Source of the DNA: Protea cynaroides
Lineage: Eukaryota; Streptophyta; Magnoliopsida; Proteales; Proteaceae
Direction: 5' to 3'
Length of the DNA stretch: 64,000 bases
Assembly (NCBI GenBank): GCA_028583415.1
Contig: CM053274.1
Coordinates: 95,760,549-95,824,548, forward strand
A program made the position numbers and the translations under genes. A model generated the notes under the pieces. It had not been told where the DNA came from. It made no database searches and was given only the letters and a program-made list of their open reading frames with translations. This document shows positions 23,146-35,142 of the stretch, piece by piece. Each line of letters opens with the position of its first letter. Position 1 is the first letter of the stretch.

Positions 23146-24460
23146 TTATTTTTCACGAGATAAAAATGTCTCTTATCCAATGGTCATCATTGCGTTTGAA
23201 TAGAACTCCGAGAATGGTTAGAGTACTTTGGACTAATGGCGTCAATACTGATAAATCAAATTGAAATAGATTAAAAACCAAATTGATCAAACCAAATCAT
23301 AGATAATTAATTCGGTTTTAGTTTTAAAGTCGAATAACCGGTTCAAATTTCGGTTTTCACCTAGAAATGGAATGTTATAATATCTCTTATTTTCTCTTTT
23401 TCTTGTACTTTCTCATCTCTCATGATCTGTCAAATTTGAAGGTCTTCCATACCATTTCAACTAGCATTTGTAGATTTTTCTATCATTGATTGCAGATGAA
23501 TAGATGGGGTAAATATTGTATTGTAACTATTATTAAGCAACATCAATAGGAAAAAGCTTAAAAAAAAAAAATTTAAGATCCAGATAAATCAAATTTATTA
23601 TTAATCTATTATGGTTTGAGAAATTGAAACCAATTAATAATATATTGCCTACATCGCCCACCTAATCGAAACTGAACCAATAAATTAAAACTGAACTAAT
23701 TGACACTCTAATTTTCTGGACCATCATGGAGAACTCAACTTGTGGGTTCAAAATACGGGTGTTTCCATTGAGCTCAAAAAATGTGTGATGGAAAATGGTC
23801 TAAAAAAAGAATCAGTTGATAATTCACCTAGTTTTGCCAGATGACACGGCTACTATAAAAGGCAAAGCACATGTTAAATTATCAAAATCCAAAAGCTTAA
23901 GCTATCAAGTATCAATGGAGAGACCCAATTTGCACATGGAGACATCCAACACCTCCAAAATTTTAATTATTATTTTATGTTATACTTTTTTTTTTCTTGA
24001 CATTTAAACATAACTTGCTCATTCACAACAAGTAAACACCAATATTTTGATCCCCTCGGCCCGTTGGACAACACTTCCGTTTTTCGATGATAGTGGTATT
24101 GTGTTTGATAACTCCGGTTTGATTTTATGCTCTTAGAGATTAGACTAACCCTTAGGACACCAAAGAATAAAGATTTGGGGGTTTCTTTTACAGATTTGGG
24201 GGCTTCTTTTACTCATTTCTTGAGCTCCGAAGCAATGTCGAGGGACCAAACCCACTTCTAAATATAGCGATGTCACTCTCTCTCGCTCGATTGTCTCTGT
24301 CTCACAACTATCTCTCTCGCTCAACCATTCAACTTTCTCTTACTCAATTGTCTCTTGTAGTCTCGTACCTCCCATCCTTTTTTCTCTCTCCCTCCTCGCT
24401 TTCTTTGCCTCTCTTGCTCTCTCTTTTTCTTCTTCTATCCCCTGCGCCCTCTTCTTCTTC

Positions 24461-24461
<1 letters not shown>

Positions 24462-24500
<39 letters not shown>
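24462..24500. repeat. (CT)n microsatellite
   Basis: An uninterrupted CT run after a longer pyrimidine-rich tract (24360-24460). The predicted ORFs over it (serine/leucine or arginine/glutamate repeats) are artefacts of the repeat. Confidence 0.95.
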
Positions 24501-24504
<4 letters not shown>

Positions 24505-25422
24505 GATTCATAGTTTTAGAAAACCCTAACAAAGAGATTAAATTATAAAAGAAAAAACTATTTACCTACCAATTTCTTCAATCGACAAGTGGTTATAGCA
24601 AAACCAAAGAGAAAATGATTAATTTCATAAAATCTAAAAATATATCTAAACCTAACAATGTTCAATTCCATAACAATGTTATCAAAAAAAATTTCAAAAC
24701 AATGTTTATCAAACCTTGATTCTAATCTCATTATAAGTTACCAAAAAGTGATCTTACTCTCAAAAATCATAAAATCACAAAAGATTGAATAGATCAAAGA
24801 ATTAGGATTAGGACTGAGATTGAAAGTCTTATCAAAGGGGACCCTCATCAATCATGATGATAAACTAGTATTTCATTTAGGCTAAAAACCCAGTGGACGG
24901 CCGCCCATCAAAGATACATACCGTCGTGTGGCTACTTGTATCCCCCGTGTTCATTAGTGTGGGCCCACTGATTGTATCAGCGTAGGATAATAGAAGCATA
25001 TGGGGAATCGGGATCCTCTCCCCTTCCTGGGTCTGCATCCGTCCAATGGGTCCCACATCAATGGAGGATGAGGTCTCGTGAAGCTCTATGCGCGCGGGAG
25101 AAGATCCACGGTTCCGCACTCCGCAAAGGAGCAACAGAGTTTCCCATTCCCCCCGATCGCGATCGGTTGATCCATTTGAATTTCGAAGACAAAGCTTGAA
25201 TTTAGAGGTTTTTTTTGGGTAAATGAATTTAGAGGTTAGAATTCGTAGATTCCTCTAAGCAATGCCAAATTTAGCTTCTCCATGGCTTTAATGCTGTCAT
25301 CTGTGTCTCGACTCTCGATCAATGGTCTGATCGATCTTCAATTCTCCATCGTCAACGTCATTGCAGAGATGCCCTAACTTAATTGATAAGGAAAGGGAAG
25401 ACGAAGTTAAGAAGATACCAAA

Positions 25423-25605
25423 TCAATCATCGGAGAGAGCATGGGCATGCCAACACAGAAGCATACAGACGCAACGACGAAGGATGTAAAGTCGAGTCCT
25501 CTGTTGCTTCACCATCGTCATGCATCGCTTCCTGAAGCTCGTTTTGCTGCAACTTGAACTTGAAGAAGAAGTAGGTATTTTTCTGTAAAACAGACTCGAG
25601 GCCAT
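25423..25605 (-). CDS. DVL/ROTUNDIFOLIA-like small polypeptide
   Basis: An intact 60-codon ORF on the minus strand. The N-terminal third is serine-rich (SSSSSSCSK). From about residue 23 the C-terminal part carries the DVL/RTF signature: SFRKRCMTMVKQQRTRLYIL, then RRCVCMLLCW, ending HAHALSDD. The family consensus (basic FxxR(C/F)xxLVKxQRxRLYILRRCVTMLxCW) is met, including the invariant LYILRRCV. These plasma-membrane-associated micropeptides alter polar cell proliferation and organ shape when overexpressed in Arabidopsis; that function is by family. The gene is typically a single exon, as here. It sits isolated, with pyrimidine/AT-rich flanks and no neighbour on the same strand within 4 kb. 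The identification rests on the motif match and the expected length. Confidence 0.85.
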   Translation of the reverse strand: MASSLFYRKIPTSSSSSSCSKTSFRKRCMTMVKQQRTRLYILRRCVCMLLCWHAHALSDD

Positions 25606-27202
25606 GGAAGAAATTTCTTTTCTTTTTCCAAAACCAGAAGAGCGATCGATGCTATTGGTAGGGAGGAAATTAAAAACTAGTTGTTAGCAGGGTTGGAAGT
25701 AGGACTGGGAAGATCTACACATATAGGACTCGGCCGTCATAGGAGTTTGTTTATGTAGGCATCAGTACTAGGTGTCCGTATTCCCAAAAAAAAAAAGGTA
25801 TTGGCTGTCAAAATCGATGCCAAACCGAATCGATCGGATCTAACAGAAAAAATTAGACTAAATCAAATTTAAAATCTTATGAATTTGGTACTGATTTTTT
25901 GTTTTTAGAAATCAATGAAGAATGGTTAATACAGCCGATCAAAACCGAAAAATAGATAAAAAAAGAAATAACCAACAACAACAAATTCTTGATAAGACTG
26001 ATAAAATTCTTTTTTTTTTTTTTTTACAATATTTTGAAAAACTGGATCCAATCGATAATAAACTGAACTAATAGTTACTGATTGCAGTTTTAATTTCGTT
26101 CGACTGTTTGACTGCGTAGACATCACAAACTTGAAAGGGCTGTAAGTTTGGCACGATGAGCCCAAATCCACCCCATGCTGAGCTTTTCAGCCTGCGGGTT
26201 AGACCAGGGCTGAGATTTCCACGCCCCGAGTAGGGCCATGCCAGGGTTTAGGTCTCTGTTTGAGCCTGGCCATATCCGGCCCAACTGTTTGGGCCTGGCC
26301 ATATCCGGCCCAACTCTATATATAAATATATAACATGCAATTACAAATTACTACATTATTATTCTATACTAGGCCGGGCTCAAAAATGAAACCTGACCCA
26401 GACGGACCAATCAAGGTCAATTAGGATAGAGTTGAGTTAGGCCAAAGGGTTAGGCCTGAGCCGAGATATCCTAAACAAACCTAAGATTGGACTAGACCAA
26501 GGTTGAGTTAAGGAGAACTGGGTTGTGAGGTTTTAAAAAAACCCAATCCAACTCAGTTTGGTTGCACCTATAAATTTGAAGAAGGTTGTCCCACTTTGAC
26601 AAATGATGCATTTTGACTGTCGTGAAACTTACTAAAATATGGGAGGAAAAAAACACACGCTGCCAATGTGTACTCTCTCCTTGAAATCCACCCTTTTTTT
26701 TTTTTTTTTTTTTTTCAAATGATCGGTTAATAATCCCCATACCCCATTAACATGTAGATCTGAATATATATTTTTGAGGACAGTCTTATATTTAAATGTT
26801 TTTACGTTTTATATTATTTAATAATAATAATAATGTAACCACTGTGTCCTATTGGTTGGGTGGAAAGGGAATCAAGGGATTAGTGCAACCCATGCCCTGT
26901 ATACCCTATCTAGTCAAGCAAAGCCACATGGCTCCCTTATCTTTAGATTTTTTATTCTCCTCCCATGACCCATGTCCGATTCTAGGTTTTAAACCTTGCA
27001 TAGGCCTTTCCAAATTCCAAGAACCAAACCTAATGAGATTTCATTTAAAAATGCCACTTGTGTTGGGAAGGTTATTTGGCCCAACTCCACTCCTTGAATT
27101 ATCGATTTTTGTATATTCAATGCCTTGGCTTCTCCTTCAATTCAATAGAATGATATTTTACCCCAAAAAAAAAAAAAAAAACAAAATTTGCAAATTCCAT
27201 TT

Positions 27203-27205
<3 letters not shown>

Positions 27206-27258
<53 letters not shown>
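27206..27258. repeat. (AT)n microsatellite
   Basis: About 26 uninterrupted AT units. ORFs through it encode only alternating Ile-Tyr. Confidence 0.97.
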
Positions 27259-27260
<2 letters not shown>

Positions 27261-27779
27261 ATCCATGAAGCAGATAATCAAATAAAATAAATGAATAAAA
27301 CATATGGGTTACGGTAGGCCGGGTAATCGGATACCCCCATTGGGCTTCTGCTGCTATGTTCTGCTCTTTCCAATAGTTTATAAGCTGTTGTGAACATTTG
27401 GGGTTGCGAACGAAATGTAAGAGAACGTCCATAATCCTATTACCGATAATTTATTGCTAATGAGTCAATGTTGTCGGATAAAAAATGCTCTCCTCTTGTC
27501 CAGTCCCTCAAGTTATGTTCCAGCAAATGAAATTCACCTGGCACGCATACCAATGTGACATTGGTATGCATGCTGAATGACTCCAGCCGCTGGATCACGA
27601 CTGGAAAAAATCCATCGACAGAAGACAATCAAAACCCTCATTGTCGTCGGTTAGGCAGCAATTGACTCCGCGGATTGTCGTCATAGTTGGAATGCTGTCT
27701 AAATGACCTCTCTTAATTAAGTACACTATTGAACTTTATCCATTCTATAATGAAATCAACTGAGAAAAGTTACAATCCT

Positions 27780-28043
27780 TCAAAAATTATGTTTTAAGAT
27801 GGTAGTGAATTGGTCTAATTTGGAGAACAAGTAGCCTCTCCATATGAAGGAGGGGTTCATTATAATCGACCCCAGCCGACCGATTTTCCTGCTCTTTGTA
27901 AGAGTACTGATTCCAATAGGCAACAGGAATGAAAAACTTCTAATACTTTCACGGGGATAATATTTGTCAAGAAGCTTCTCCAAATACTCTCCAAAGGTAA
28001 GGGTTTTATTTGACAGGATTAACCGTAAAACAACATGGCACAA
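27780..28043 (-). other. Unassigned minus-strand ORF with protein-like composition
   Basis: The 87-codon ORF reads NKTLTFGEYLEKLLDKYYP … SFSFLLPIGISTLTKSRKIG. Its composition looks like coding sequence, but I recognise no family and no splice chain. A short downstream-of-acceptor segment near 28,310-28,365 (DKNLKFPREVRLHQK, then a gtatg donor) could be an upstream exon of the same remnant. Expression is unsupported. Confidence 0.2.
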
Positions 28044-28758
28044 ACTTTAATCGAGAATCATAAGAACTAATAAATTACCACTGCTACCTATGGGATTTTG
28101 GAACCCAAAAGACTCATCTAATATCTGGCCACTGATCCACTGGATTATAACTACTACATGTTCTCTATTCTGCAAAAATTTTGCAACTCAAGAATACTCA
28201 TAATATAGCTTCGGTATTTCTGAAGTTGCAGTTCGAGGCAAGCTGGAAAGTGATTTCACACAAATCCAAGTGCCATGCTAGTTAAAAGAATTTTAGGATT
28301 GAGAAAACATACCTTTTGGTGAAGACGCACCTCCCTCGGAAACTTAAGATTTTTATCCCTACAAATAATGAAAAGAATATCAACATCGTATATACTAAAT
28401 AAAATCCTATCTCTATTGTCGCATGGTTCTGGTTCAATCTTAAGAACTAAATATTAAGATTTACTAAATTATTATTTACATTCAAGCTTTCATATGGATA
28501 CAAAGTAGTTCATGAATATGGTTCCAGTGGCGTCTATGGAAGAATTGTTAAAATTGATGCCAAGTGAATAAAATATTCCTAATTATTATGATCACAAAAC
28601 ATAAATAGAGTAGACAGATGCATTTTCATCATTATATTAATCTCTACATGTATGGAAAATGCCAAACTGGTAAATACTACTTAAAGAACCTCTTCTGCAA
28701 GCAAGATTGTTAGAAATTGGGTTCCGACAGATAAACTGAATATATTACAAATATTAAA

Positions 28759-28923
28759 GGGCGGGCCTTAGCATAACGGTAAGGTTGCTCCAATTGTGAC
28801 CTGGGGATCATGGGTTAGATTCTAGAAACAGCTTCTCCATAAAGTGAGGGTAAGACTATGTACATAAGCTCCTCCCCAGACCCCGCAGTGGCGAGAGCCT
28901 CGTGCACTGGGTATGCCCTTTAT
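28759..28923 (+). mobile_element. Au-type SINE
   Basis: A tRNA-like head with A box tagcataacggtaagg and B box gggttagattc is followed by the Au-SINE body (gagggtaagactatgtacat … ccccagaccccgcagtgg … cgtgcactgggtatgcccttta). It is in the opposite orientation to the 15454 copy. No clear target duplication was found. Confidence 0.8.
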
Positions 28924-30398
28924 ATACCCATGCCAAGCTGAATGCAGAACAAATTGTACGAGTTAATAACAACATAGATTGGATGGACTAAAAATTTGTG
29001 CTAAACAACAATGCAAAACTCAGCAAGTGACAAGAAACGTGATAAGGAGTGAAGAAATACATTGTTTATTATGCAAATTAAATAAACTAACAAATTCTCA
29101 ACACGTAAAGGATTCCTACATTTACAGATGAGGCAATGAAACAGTATGAGTCTACCAGTAATGACTTGCCTCTGTCACTCTGGTACAATGATGTGAAACA
29201 GAAGCAACTGAGAGTGGCTTTTGGGACTGGTGGCTGCCTAAACTGGGTAATTGGAAGCAAATGGGAATGTGATTGTTTGTATGAGTGCGTGTTAGAGAGA
29301 GAGAGAGACCCAAAAGTTTTGCTGCTTTCCCTCATGCAGAAGTGGATATTATAAAACTCTAATATATAGGAAGCACCGTGATCATGAAGTCCGTAACACA
29401 ATCATCTATTCTGTGAGCTGTCAGGATTCATGACTCTCTTCCGGGATGGCCAACCTGACCCTCTGATGTGGTCATAAAATTTTTAGAGTGTCCATTCACA
29501 GGACCAATGCAACGATGGTTATAAATGTCTCATCTCTAAGAGGTAGGTTAACCGTTAACCTTGGCAGACAGCGTGTGGTCTAGTTCCTTCATTAAGGCAC
29601 TGTCATCAGATCTCCACTGAGATAATGTCAGAGCAGATCATAATTATGGTCTCCTCACCCTCCCCCTAAGTGAAGAAAATGTTGAGTGGGCCACAATGAG
29701 AATGAAGAAATAATGCTTCAATTGAGAAGAATGTTCTCCAAATATAAACCTGAATGATGATTGCACTGCATCTTTACATCAACAGAATGCATTTCGAATG
29801 GTAATACAATAGTTTCACTATGCACACTTTAGAGTTGCTATTAAATTTACTTCACAGACAATACTCACAAAATAATGTCCAGAATATAGGTTAGAAAGTT
29901 GACAAAATTACAACAAAAAATCACACAGTGATAGCATGTATGATGCAAAAAATAGATAGATTAAATGAACACCAACGAAGGAATGACAAGGAAAAGTTAA
30001 TGCATCAAGTAGCATGGAAGTTTTATTTAATGTAAATATTAATTTTCACTTTCAATTTCTTCAAACCAAAAATTGCTGTGCACTTAACAGTAGTGATTGA
30101 AGACATTGTGAAATTTTGAACAAGTAAACTAACTCCAATTAAAATTGAGTCATTGAAGTAAAATTTTCAATACCTTATTAGACTGCAAAATGTTATAATT
30201 TTGGGCTTTGTAGTAGACATGATAGGGCGAAGAGTTCCATCTTCAAGCAGCATTTGGAAGAATCATAATGGAGGAGTATCAGCTTCCATCAAGACCTAAA
30301 CCTAGGTCATAGAAGTCACATGAAGAGATACTAGTTATCAATTGGCTCCAAGTGGCATGGTATGATGTATTACTTCTTTTATTCCCCCCTTCCTCGTC

Positions 30399-32126
30399 TT
30401 ACTTCCTTCTTAAAGCCATGCTCTTCCTCTTCTGACTCAAAGCAAAACGCCTTGCCATAGGAGTGTTGTAGAATCTCCTCATGTGCTCTGAAAGTGCATG
30501 GATAGCACGGAGATCACCTATCACTGAAAGCTGCTTCAGAAACACATCAAACTTTTGATATGGCAGTTTCATTCCTTTGTTCACCACTTCCTCCAAAAGA
30601 AAGCATGCATCTTCCCTTTTGTCACAACCAAACAGGCCTTCAATCATCACACAGTAAGTATCAGTATTCCGTGAACAGCCTCTCTTATCCATTTCATGCC
30701 AAGTCTCAAATGCTCCATCCGTATCACTAATTTCAAAAAACAGCGTAATCAGCATATTGAAAGTCTGCACACTAGCAACACATCCTACTTCAATCATTCT
30801 TCCATAAAGTCTAAGTGCCTCATCCGCTTTTCTAAGGTCACAAAGGACTTTAACGAAGCAATTATAAGTAACAATATCGGGTGGATAGCCTTTCTTTCCC
30901 ATCTCTTCCAAAACTTTGTAGGTTTCCTCGATTTTCCCCACCGAACACATCCCTTCAATCAGTTCCTTGTAGGTTGAAACATCTGGAAGGCAACCACTAT
31001 CCCTCATATCTGCTAGAAGTTTAAAGCATTCCTCCATCCTGTCACACTGAGCAAGGGCCACAATCAAGATGGTGTATGTCTTCGCAGTGGGAGAGGACAT
31101 GGTTGAACCTTTTGTTCTCATGAAATCAAATAGTGCGCCTGCCTCTGATACCATCCCAGCTTTGCAGAATGTATCAATGGCAGTCGTATAAGTAAAATTA
31201 TCAGGAGTATGACCCATATGGATCATTTCCTCTAAAACCCTCATTCCTCTAGTTGGGTTTCTCACTCTGCACCATCCGAAAAACAAAATATTGTATGTGT
31301 TTGCATCTGGGCTAACCTTGTTCTTTATCTTCATAAACATGGCTTCGGCTTCCTCAACCAGACTACACTTACACAGTGCATCCAACAACAAATTAAAGGC
31401 ATTAATCTCTGGCTGAGTCTTCACCCTTATCTTCTTTTTCTTTGTGAATTTTTGAAGATGGGTCAGATGCTTTTCTGTGTAATTTCTTAAGATAGTGAGG
31501 AGAACTTCAACCGGGACTGAATTCCTGTCCTTTCTCTTCATGTAATCCAGCATATCACAGACGATTCTAAACTGTTTTACCTTGTACTTCGTACTAGACA
31601 GTATATCAATCATATCGTTGTATGCCTGAGGTTGATGAGAATAGCCTTCTTGATGGCCTGCCCACATAAAGAACCTGAGGGCTATCTTCTCCTCAAAATG
31701 AAGCCTTCTGAGGACCTTGTCAACCAGTTCAGTTGTCAGTTTTATGCCAGCCTGGTCAAGAGCCTTCTCCATGCTTTTTTCAGCACTAGAAGTCTCCATT
31801 ATAGTTTTGTACAATATGTCAGAATCACTGGCTAGACTTTCATCCTGAAAAATAGTCCTACAATCATCAATGCTTTGATCCACTGAGAGAACCTCCGAAC
31901 AAAAGAAGCGTGAAACACCCCCTAAAACAGTGAGTTGAGTTGATATACATAAGGGTGCAAGTAAACTACGATTTCTATGGAAACCACATTTCGGAAACGA
32001 CAGTGGATGTCCACGAAGAGATGAATGAGACAACGCCCTGGTTGCAGGAAATGCTGAAAATTGGTAATATTGGAACGGGGGTAGATATAAACACCCATAA
32101 GAAGAACAATATCGATAAGCAAACAT
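30399..32126 (-). CDS. P-class pentatricopeptide repeat protein, probably mitochondrial
   Basis: An intronless ORF of 575 codons plus stop if the ATG at 32126 is used; the frame stays open to 32474, but that extension is Cys/Leu-rich and not conserved-looking. The first ~90 residues (MFAYRYCSSYG … FPATRALSHSSLRG … VSRFFCSE) are Arg/Ser-rich and poor in acids, like a mitochondrial presequence. From about residue 250 there are ~8-9 PPR motifs with the P-type 35-residue spacing (e.g. NAFNLLLDALCKCSLVEEAE, NTYNILFFGWCRVRNPTRGM, VTYNCFVKVLCDLRKADEAL). The C-terminus is basic (ARRFALSQKRKSMALRRK). It closely resembles Arabidopsis At1g73400. P-class PPRs bind organelle transcripts for processing or stabilisation; the target here is unknown. 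Confidence 0.9.
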   Translation of the reverse strand: MFAYRYCSSYGCLYLPPFQYYQFSAFPATRALSHSSLRGHPLSFPKCGFHRNRSLLAPLCISTQLTVLGGVSRFFCSEVLSVDQSIDDCRTIFQDESLASDSDILYKTIMETSSAEKSMEKALDQAGIKLTTELVDKVLRRLHFEEKIALRFFMWAGHQEGYSHQPQAYNDMIDILSSTKYKVKQFRIVCDMLDYMKRKDRNSVPVEVLLTILRNYTEKHLTHLQKFTKKKKIRVKTQPEINAFNLLLDALCKCSLVEEAEAMFMKIKNKVSPDANTYNILFFGWCRVRNPTRGMRVLEEMIHMGHTPDNFTYTTAIDTFCKAGMVSEAGALFDFMRTKGSTMSSPTAKTYTILIVALAQCDRMEECFKLLADMRDSGCLPDVSTYKELIEGMCSVGKIEETYKVLEEMGKKGYPPDIVTYNCFVKVLCDLRKADEALRLYGRMIEVGCVASVQTFNMLITLFFEISDTDGAFETWHEMDKRGCSRNTDTYCVMIEGLFGCDKREDACFLLEEVVNKGMKLPYQKFDVFLKQLSVIGDLRAIHALSEHMRRFYNTPMARRFALSQKRKSMALRRK

Positions 32127-32850
32127 TAAAAGGTGCGATGATGAAAATGGAAGAACTCCAAAACTTGGAACTTGAATTAACCGATACGATGATACAAGAG
32201 AAGTTAAATATCTAACAGAGGTGTAACAGCAAATCCATGATGGACATATATGAAGATTTGAACACAAAGATTTCTTCACAACTGGAACAATCATTCCAGG
32301 AAACATGGGCATACCAGACTTCCAACAGCGATCCCAAAAACAAATAAAAGATGATAGTTTGACAGCTGATAGAAATAGAGAACTCCTACTCAGAAGGCAA
32401 TGATTCAGAGATTTGGGTACTCTTGAATTTCTACTAAAATTACAAGAATATATAGAAATCTTTTCTTCAGACAAACACCAGTTTTAAGGGAAACAGTTAG
32501 TTCAAGCAGAAGGCTTTGAACAATGGAAAGCTAAACCAAAAGGACTTTCTTCCAATAATCCAATTCCCCGTACCTACCTCCTTCGAAGGACTGCATTTCA
32601 TGGATTTGGCTCCTCTGTAGCATGGGGTGCGCTACAGAGGCGGTAGTACAGCCTGAATAAGAGCCACGTCTACAGTTATTGATCCAAAGGCTTGGAGCCA
32701 ATCGAAGCAAAATTAGGCAATGCAACGAGAAGAACCGAGTCCGAAGATTTCCCTCTTCTTGCAAATCAAAGCCGTAAAACCCTTCATCTTGCAAATCGAC
32801 CGAATGACCAGGTCTTCCAACCCCGTCCTAACTGCATGAGGGGAAATACA
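32127..32850 (-). promoter_or_regulatory. Probable 5' leader of the PPR gene
   Basis: The sequence continues open upstream of the chosen ATG to 32474. Around 32531-32794 another minus-strand ORF has no family resemblance. This stretch is likely 5' UTR, possibly spliced, since the nearest promoter-like leader sequence is near 33,650-33,850. I could not place the transcription start. Confidence 0.3.
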
Positions 32851-33452
32851 AGGAAACACAAATAAACAAACATTATTGAATTGTTCACTTTTAGGAAATG
32901 TGAAAATACTTGAAGCTTATAGTTAACCAGTTATAGCAGAAAATATTGAACTCCAATCACCATACTGCTCGCTGCTGCTACAGTTAGTGCGCTTGACAGT
33001 AATAAGCATATGAATATTGGAGATTACCAGTTACATCTTCAGCTAATAAAATGCTCCAAAAGGCGCAAACAACATATTTATAAAAATTTATGAGATTGAA
33101 CTTTAAAAAAAAAACAATGAACACTGCGGGGGGAAGAATTTATCAGGAAACACCATATAACAAACATCATTGAATTGTTCATTTTTTAAATCAATCAGGA
33201 AATGTGAAAATACTTGAAGCATATAGTTAACAAGTTATAGCAGAAAATATTGAAATCCAATGACCATACTGCTCACTGCTGCTATAATTAGTGCGCTTAA
33301 CAATAATAAGCATATGAATATTGGACATTACCAGTTACATCTTCAGCTAATCAAATGCTCCAAAAGGCGCAAACAACATATTTCTAAAAATTTATGAGAT
33401 TGAAATTTAAAAAAAAAAAAAAAAGGAACACTGCGGGGAAGAATTTATCATT
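32851..33452. repeat. Tandem duplication, ~300-bp unit x2
   Basis: Unit 1 is 32851-33144 and unit 2 is 33145-33452. Both start aggaaacac(a/c) and end 'cactgcgggg…gaagaatttatca' with few differences. Confidence 0.92.
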
Positions 33453-34633
33453 TTTTAACCAAACAGGCTCAATTAAACTGATGGTTATATGAAACCGTCC
33501 TTGAAATCAGATTTCTAAGACAAATCTCAACTCACTAGTGTCGAATTTCTTCAGTAAACAATGTGAAATCAAATAAAGAGCCAACCAAAAAATGAGAAAA
33601 GAAAACTCGCAGAGACAAATTATACCTTCATCAGAGCGATAAGAGGGGATTAAAAAAAAAGGTCACCCGATCTTCAGAGTCCAGAATCCAAACATCCTCT
33701 TTCCGTTTCAGTCCAGATGTCATTGAGCCCAGTTAGAGGGGATTTGAGGCCAGGGTTTAAGAGACGAGTTTAAGAAAGAAGCTAACATACTGTATGAGAG
33801 GGAAGACACAAGACCTCGCCATTCAGAGGAAGGGTTTTACGGGTTCGGTTTGATCTTCGGATTTGGTACTTCTCGCTGCGTTTTCTTATTTTGCTTCAAT
33901 TGCCCCAAGCCTTTGGATTAATAATTAGTTCTCATCCAGGCCGCACGGGGTGAGAGGAGCCAAATCCGTATATCATCGGCAGAATAAAGAAAGAAGAGAA
34001 ACGCTTTTCTCTCATTATGGCAATGTTTGGATGCCAAGAAAAAGGATAAAAAAAAAATTTCAACAAAAAAGAGAGACACATAAGGATTTTTTGGCTTCTT
34101 TTTTTTTGACATATTTTTGTTTTTATATGTATTTAATATTATTTTTGGGTTTTGTTTTTAAAAAGGAAAAATAGAAATAGCTGAAAAAACAAAAGAAAAT
34201 GATTTTTAGTCAAAACAAATTTTATTCGTTAAAATTAAAACTAATTTTACCAAATTAGAGTGAGAATACAACATCCCTTTGCCACGTTGGGAGCAAGAAC
34301 CCACCAAGTTGGCATCATTGCAATTTTTTTAAATTGATTTTAGGAAAAATGTTTCCTAAATATATTTTAGTTTAATTATCTAAAATACTCATAAATCAAC
34401 ACATCAAAACCTATAACTAATGAAAAAGAACGTCTCCAATCCATCCAATCGTCTAACCCTGATCGGATAGATTGAAATCAAAGGACACACATACCAATTC
34501 ACTAATAGCCTCTATCCATAACTAATAGCCTCTATCATAAAAAAGAAACAGACTGTAAGAAAATACAAGTTCTAATGAAATACTAAAGTGTTCTTCAATC
34601 TTGACTTCATTCATCGAATCGAAAAAAAAAAAA
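33453..34633. other. Intergenic, promoter side of the PPR gene
   Basis: The mixed-composition part 33,640-33,900 may be the PPR promoter. The rest is AT-rich with poly(A)/poly(T) tracts. No gene is seen. Confidence 0.4.
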
Positions 34634-34752
34634 CCCTCTGTAGTGATTGTCACCTGACAGTAAAGACCTTGACCACTCATAGTGCTTCGACATGTGTCCT
34701 GATGCACCATGAGCGCCAAGATCTCATCGTCACTTGACAATCACTACAGGGA
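34634..34752. mobile_element. Foldback MITE, family E
   Basis: The ends are inverted: ctgtagtgattgtcacctgac at the left pairs with gtcacttgacaatcactacag at the right. A weaker relative with 'tttgacaatcactacagaagacccc' lies near 5186-5302. Length is about 119 bp. Confidence 0.6.
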
Positions 34753-35142
34753 TCCTGGTCCTCAACAAACAATCTAATCTGGTCTCCCCTCTCGCCTTGA
34801 AGGCCCTGTCCAATGAGTGTGACAGTTTGGCTTTGGCTAAACTTTAATTTTTGGCTTCCTAGGATGCTCAGGTGGGATGTTTCATTATGTACATTCACAA
34901 TTACAGTAATTAAAATTTTCTACCCAGTACAGTACCATAACTTGAATAAAACCAGGCAAAATAAAAGTCGCAACCCTGGTTTATCACTAATATGTCGGTA
35001 ATGCAACTTCAGCTGTAACCTAGGGTTGATGGCAGCCAGGGTTACACGTGAAAGAGAATTATATCTATACTGTGGAGTAAATACCAAAACTGAAAAATAA
35101 TAGAGAGAGATAAGGAGAAAAGCTGACAAAAAGAAAACTGCT

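Larger units (their letters stand above)
20996..25422. other. Intergenic, no gene seen
   Basis: AT-rich sequence with MITE family A copy 3 (22991-23145) and a CT microsatellite (24462-24500). ORFs of 60-117 codons here have low-complexity or non-conserved translations. I see no domain or exon chain. Confidence 0.5.
25606..30398. other. Intergenic, mostly unassigned
   Basis: It contains a doubled 'gcctggccatatccggcccaact' block at 26258-26313, an (AT)n microsatellite, a SINE, and the unassigned minus-strand ORF at 27780-28043. T/A homopolymer tracts are frequent. The 29,400-30,398 part may include the 3' UTR of the PPR gene. I see no further gene. Confidence 0.45.

Noticed and set aside
24270..24532. 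Ser/Leu-rich and Arg/Glu-rich ORFs
   Set aside because: Both come from the CT/GA microsatellite and its pyrimidine-rich flank.
27190..27432. Ile-Tyr repeat ORFs
   Set aside because: Translation of the (AT)n microsatellite.
28759..28830. A possible tRNA gene (A and B boxes)
   Set aside because: The A/B boxes belong to an Au SINE; no cloverleaf with acceptor-stem pairing can be drawn and the SINE body follows.
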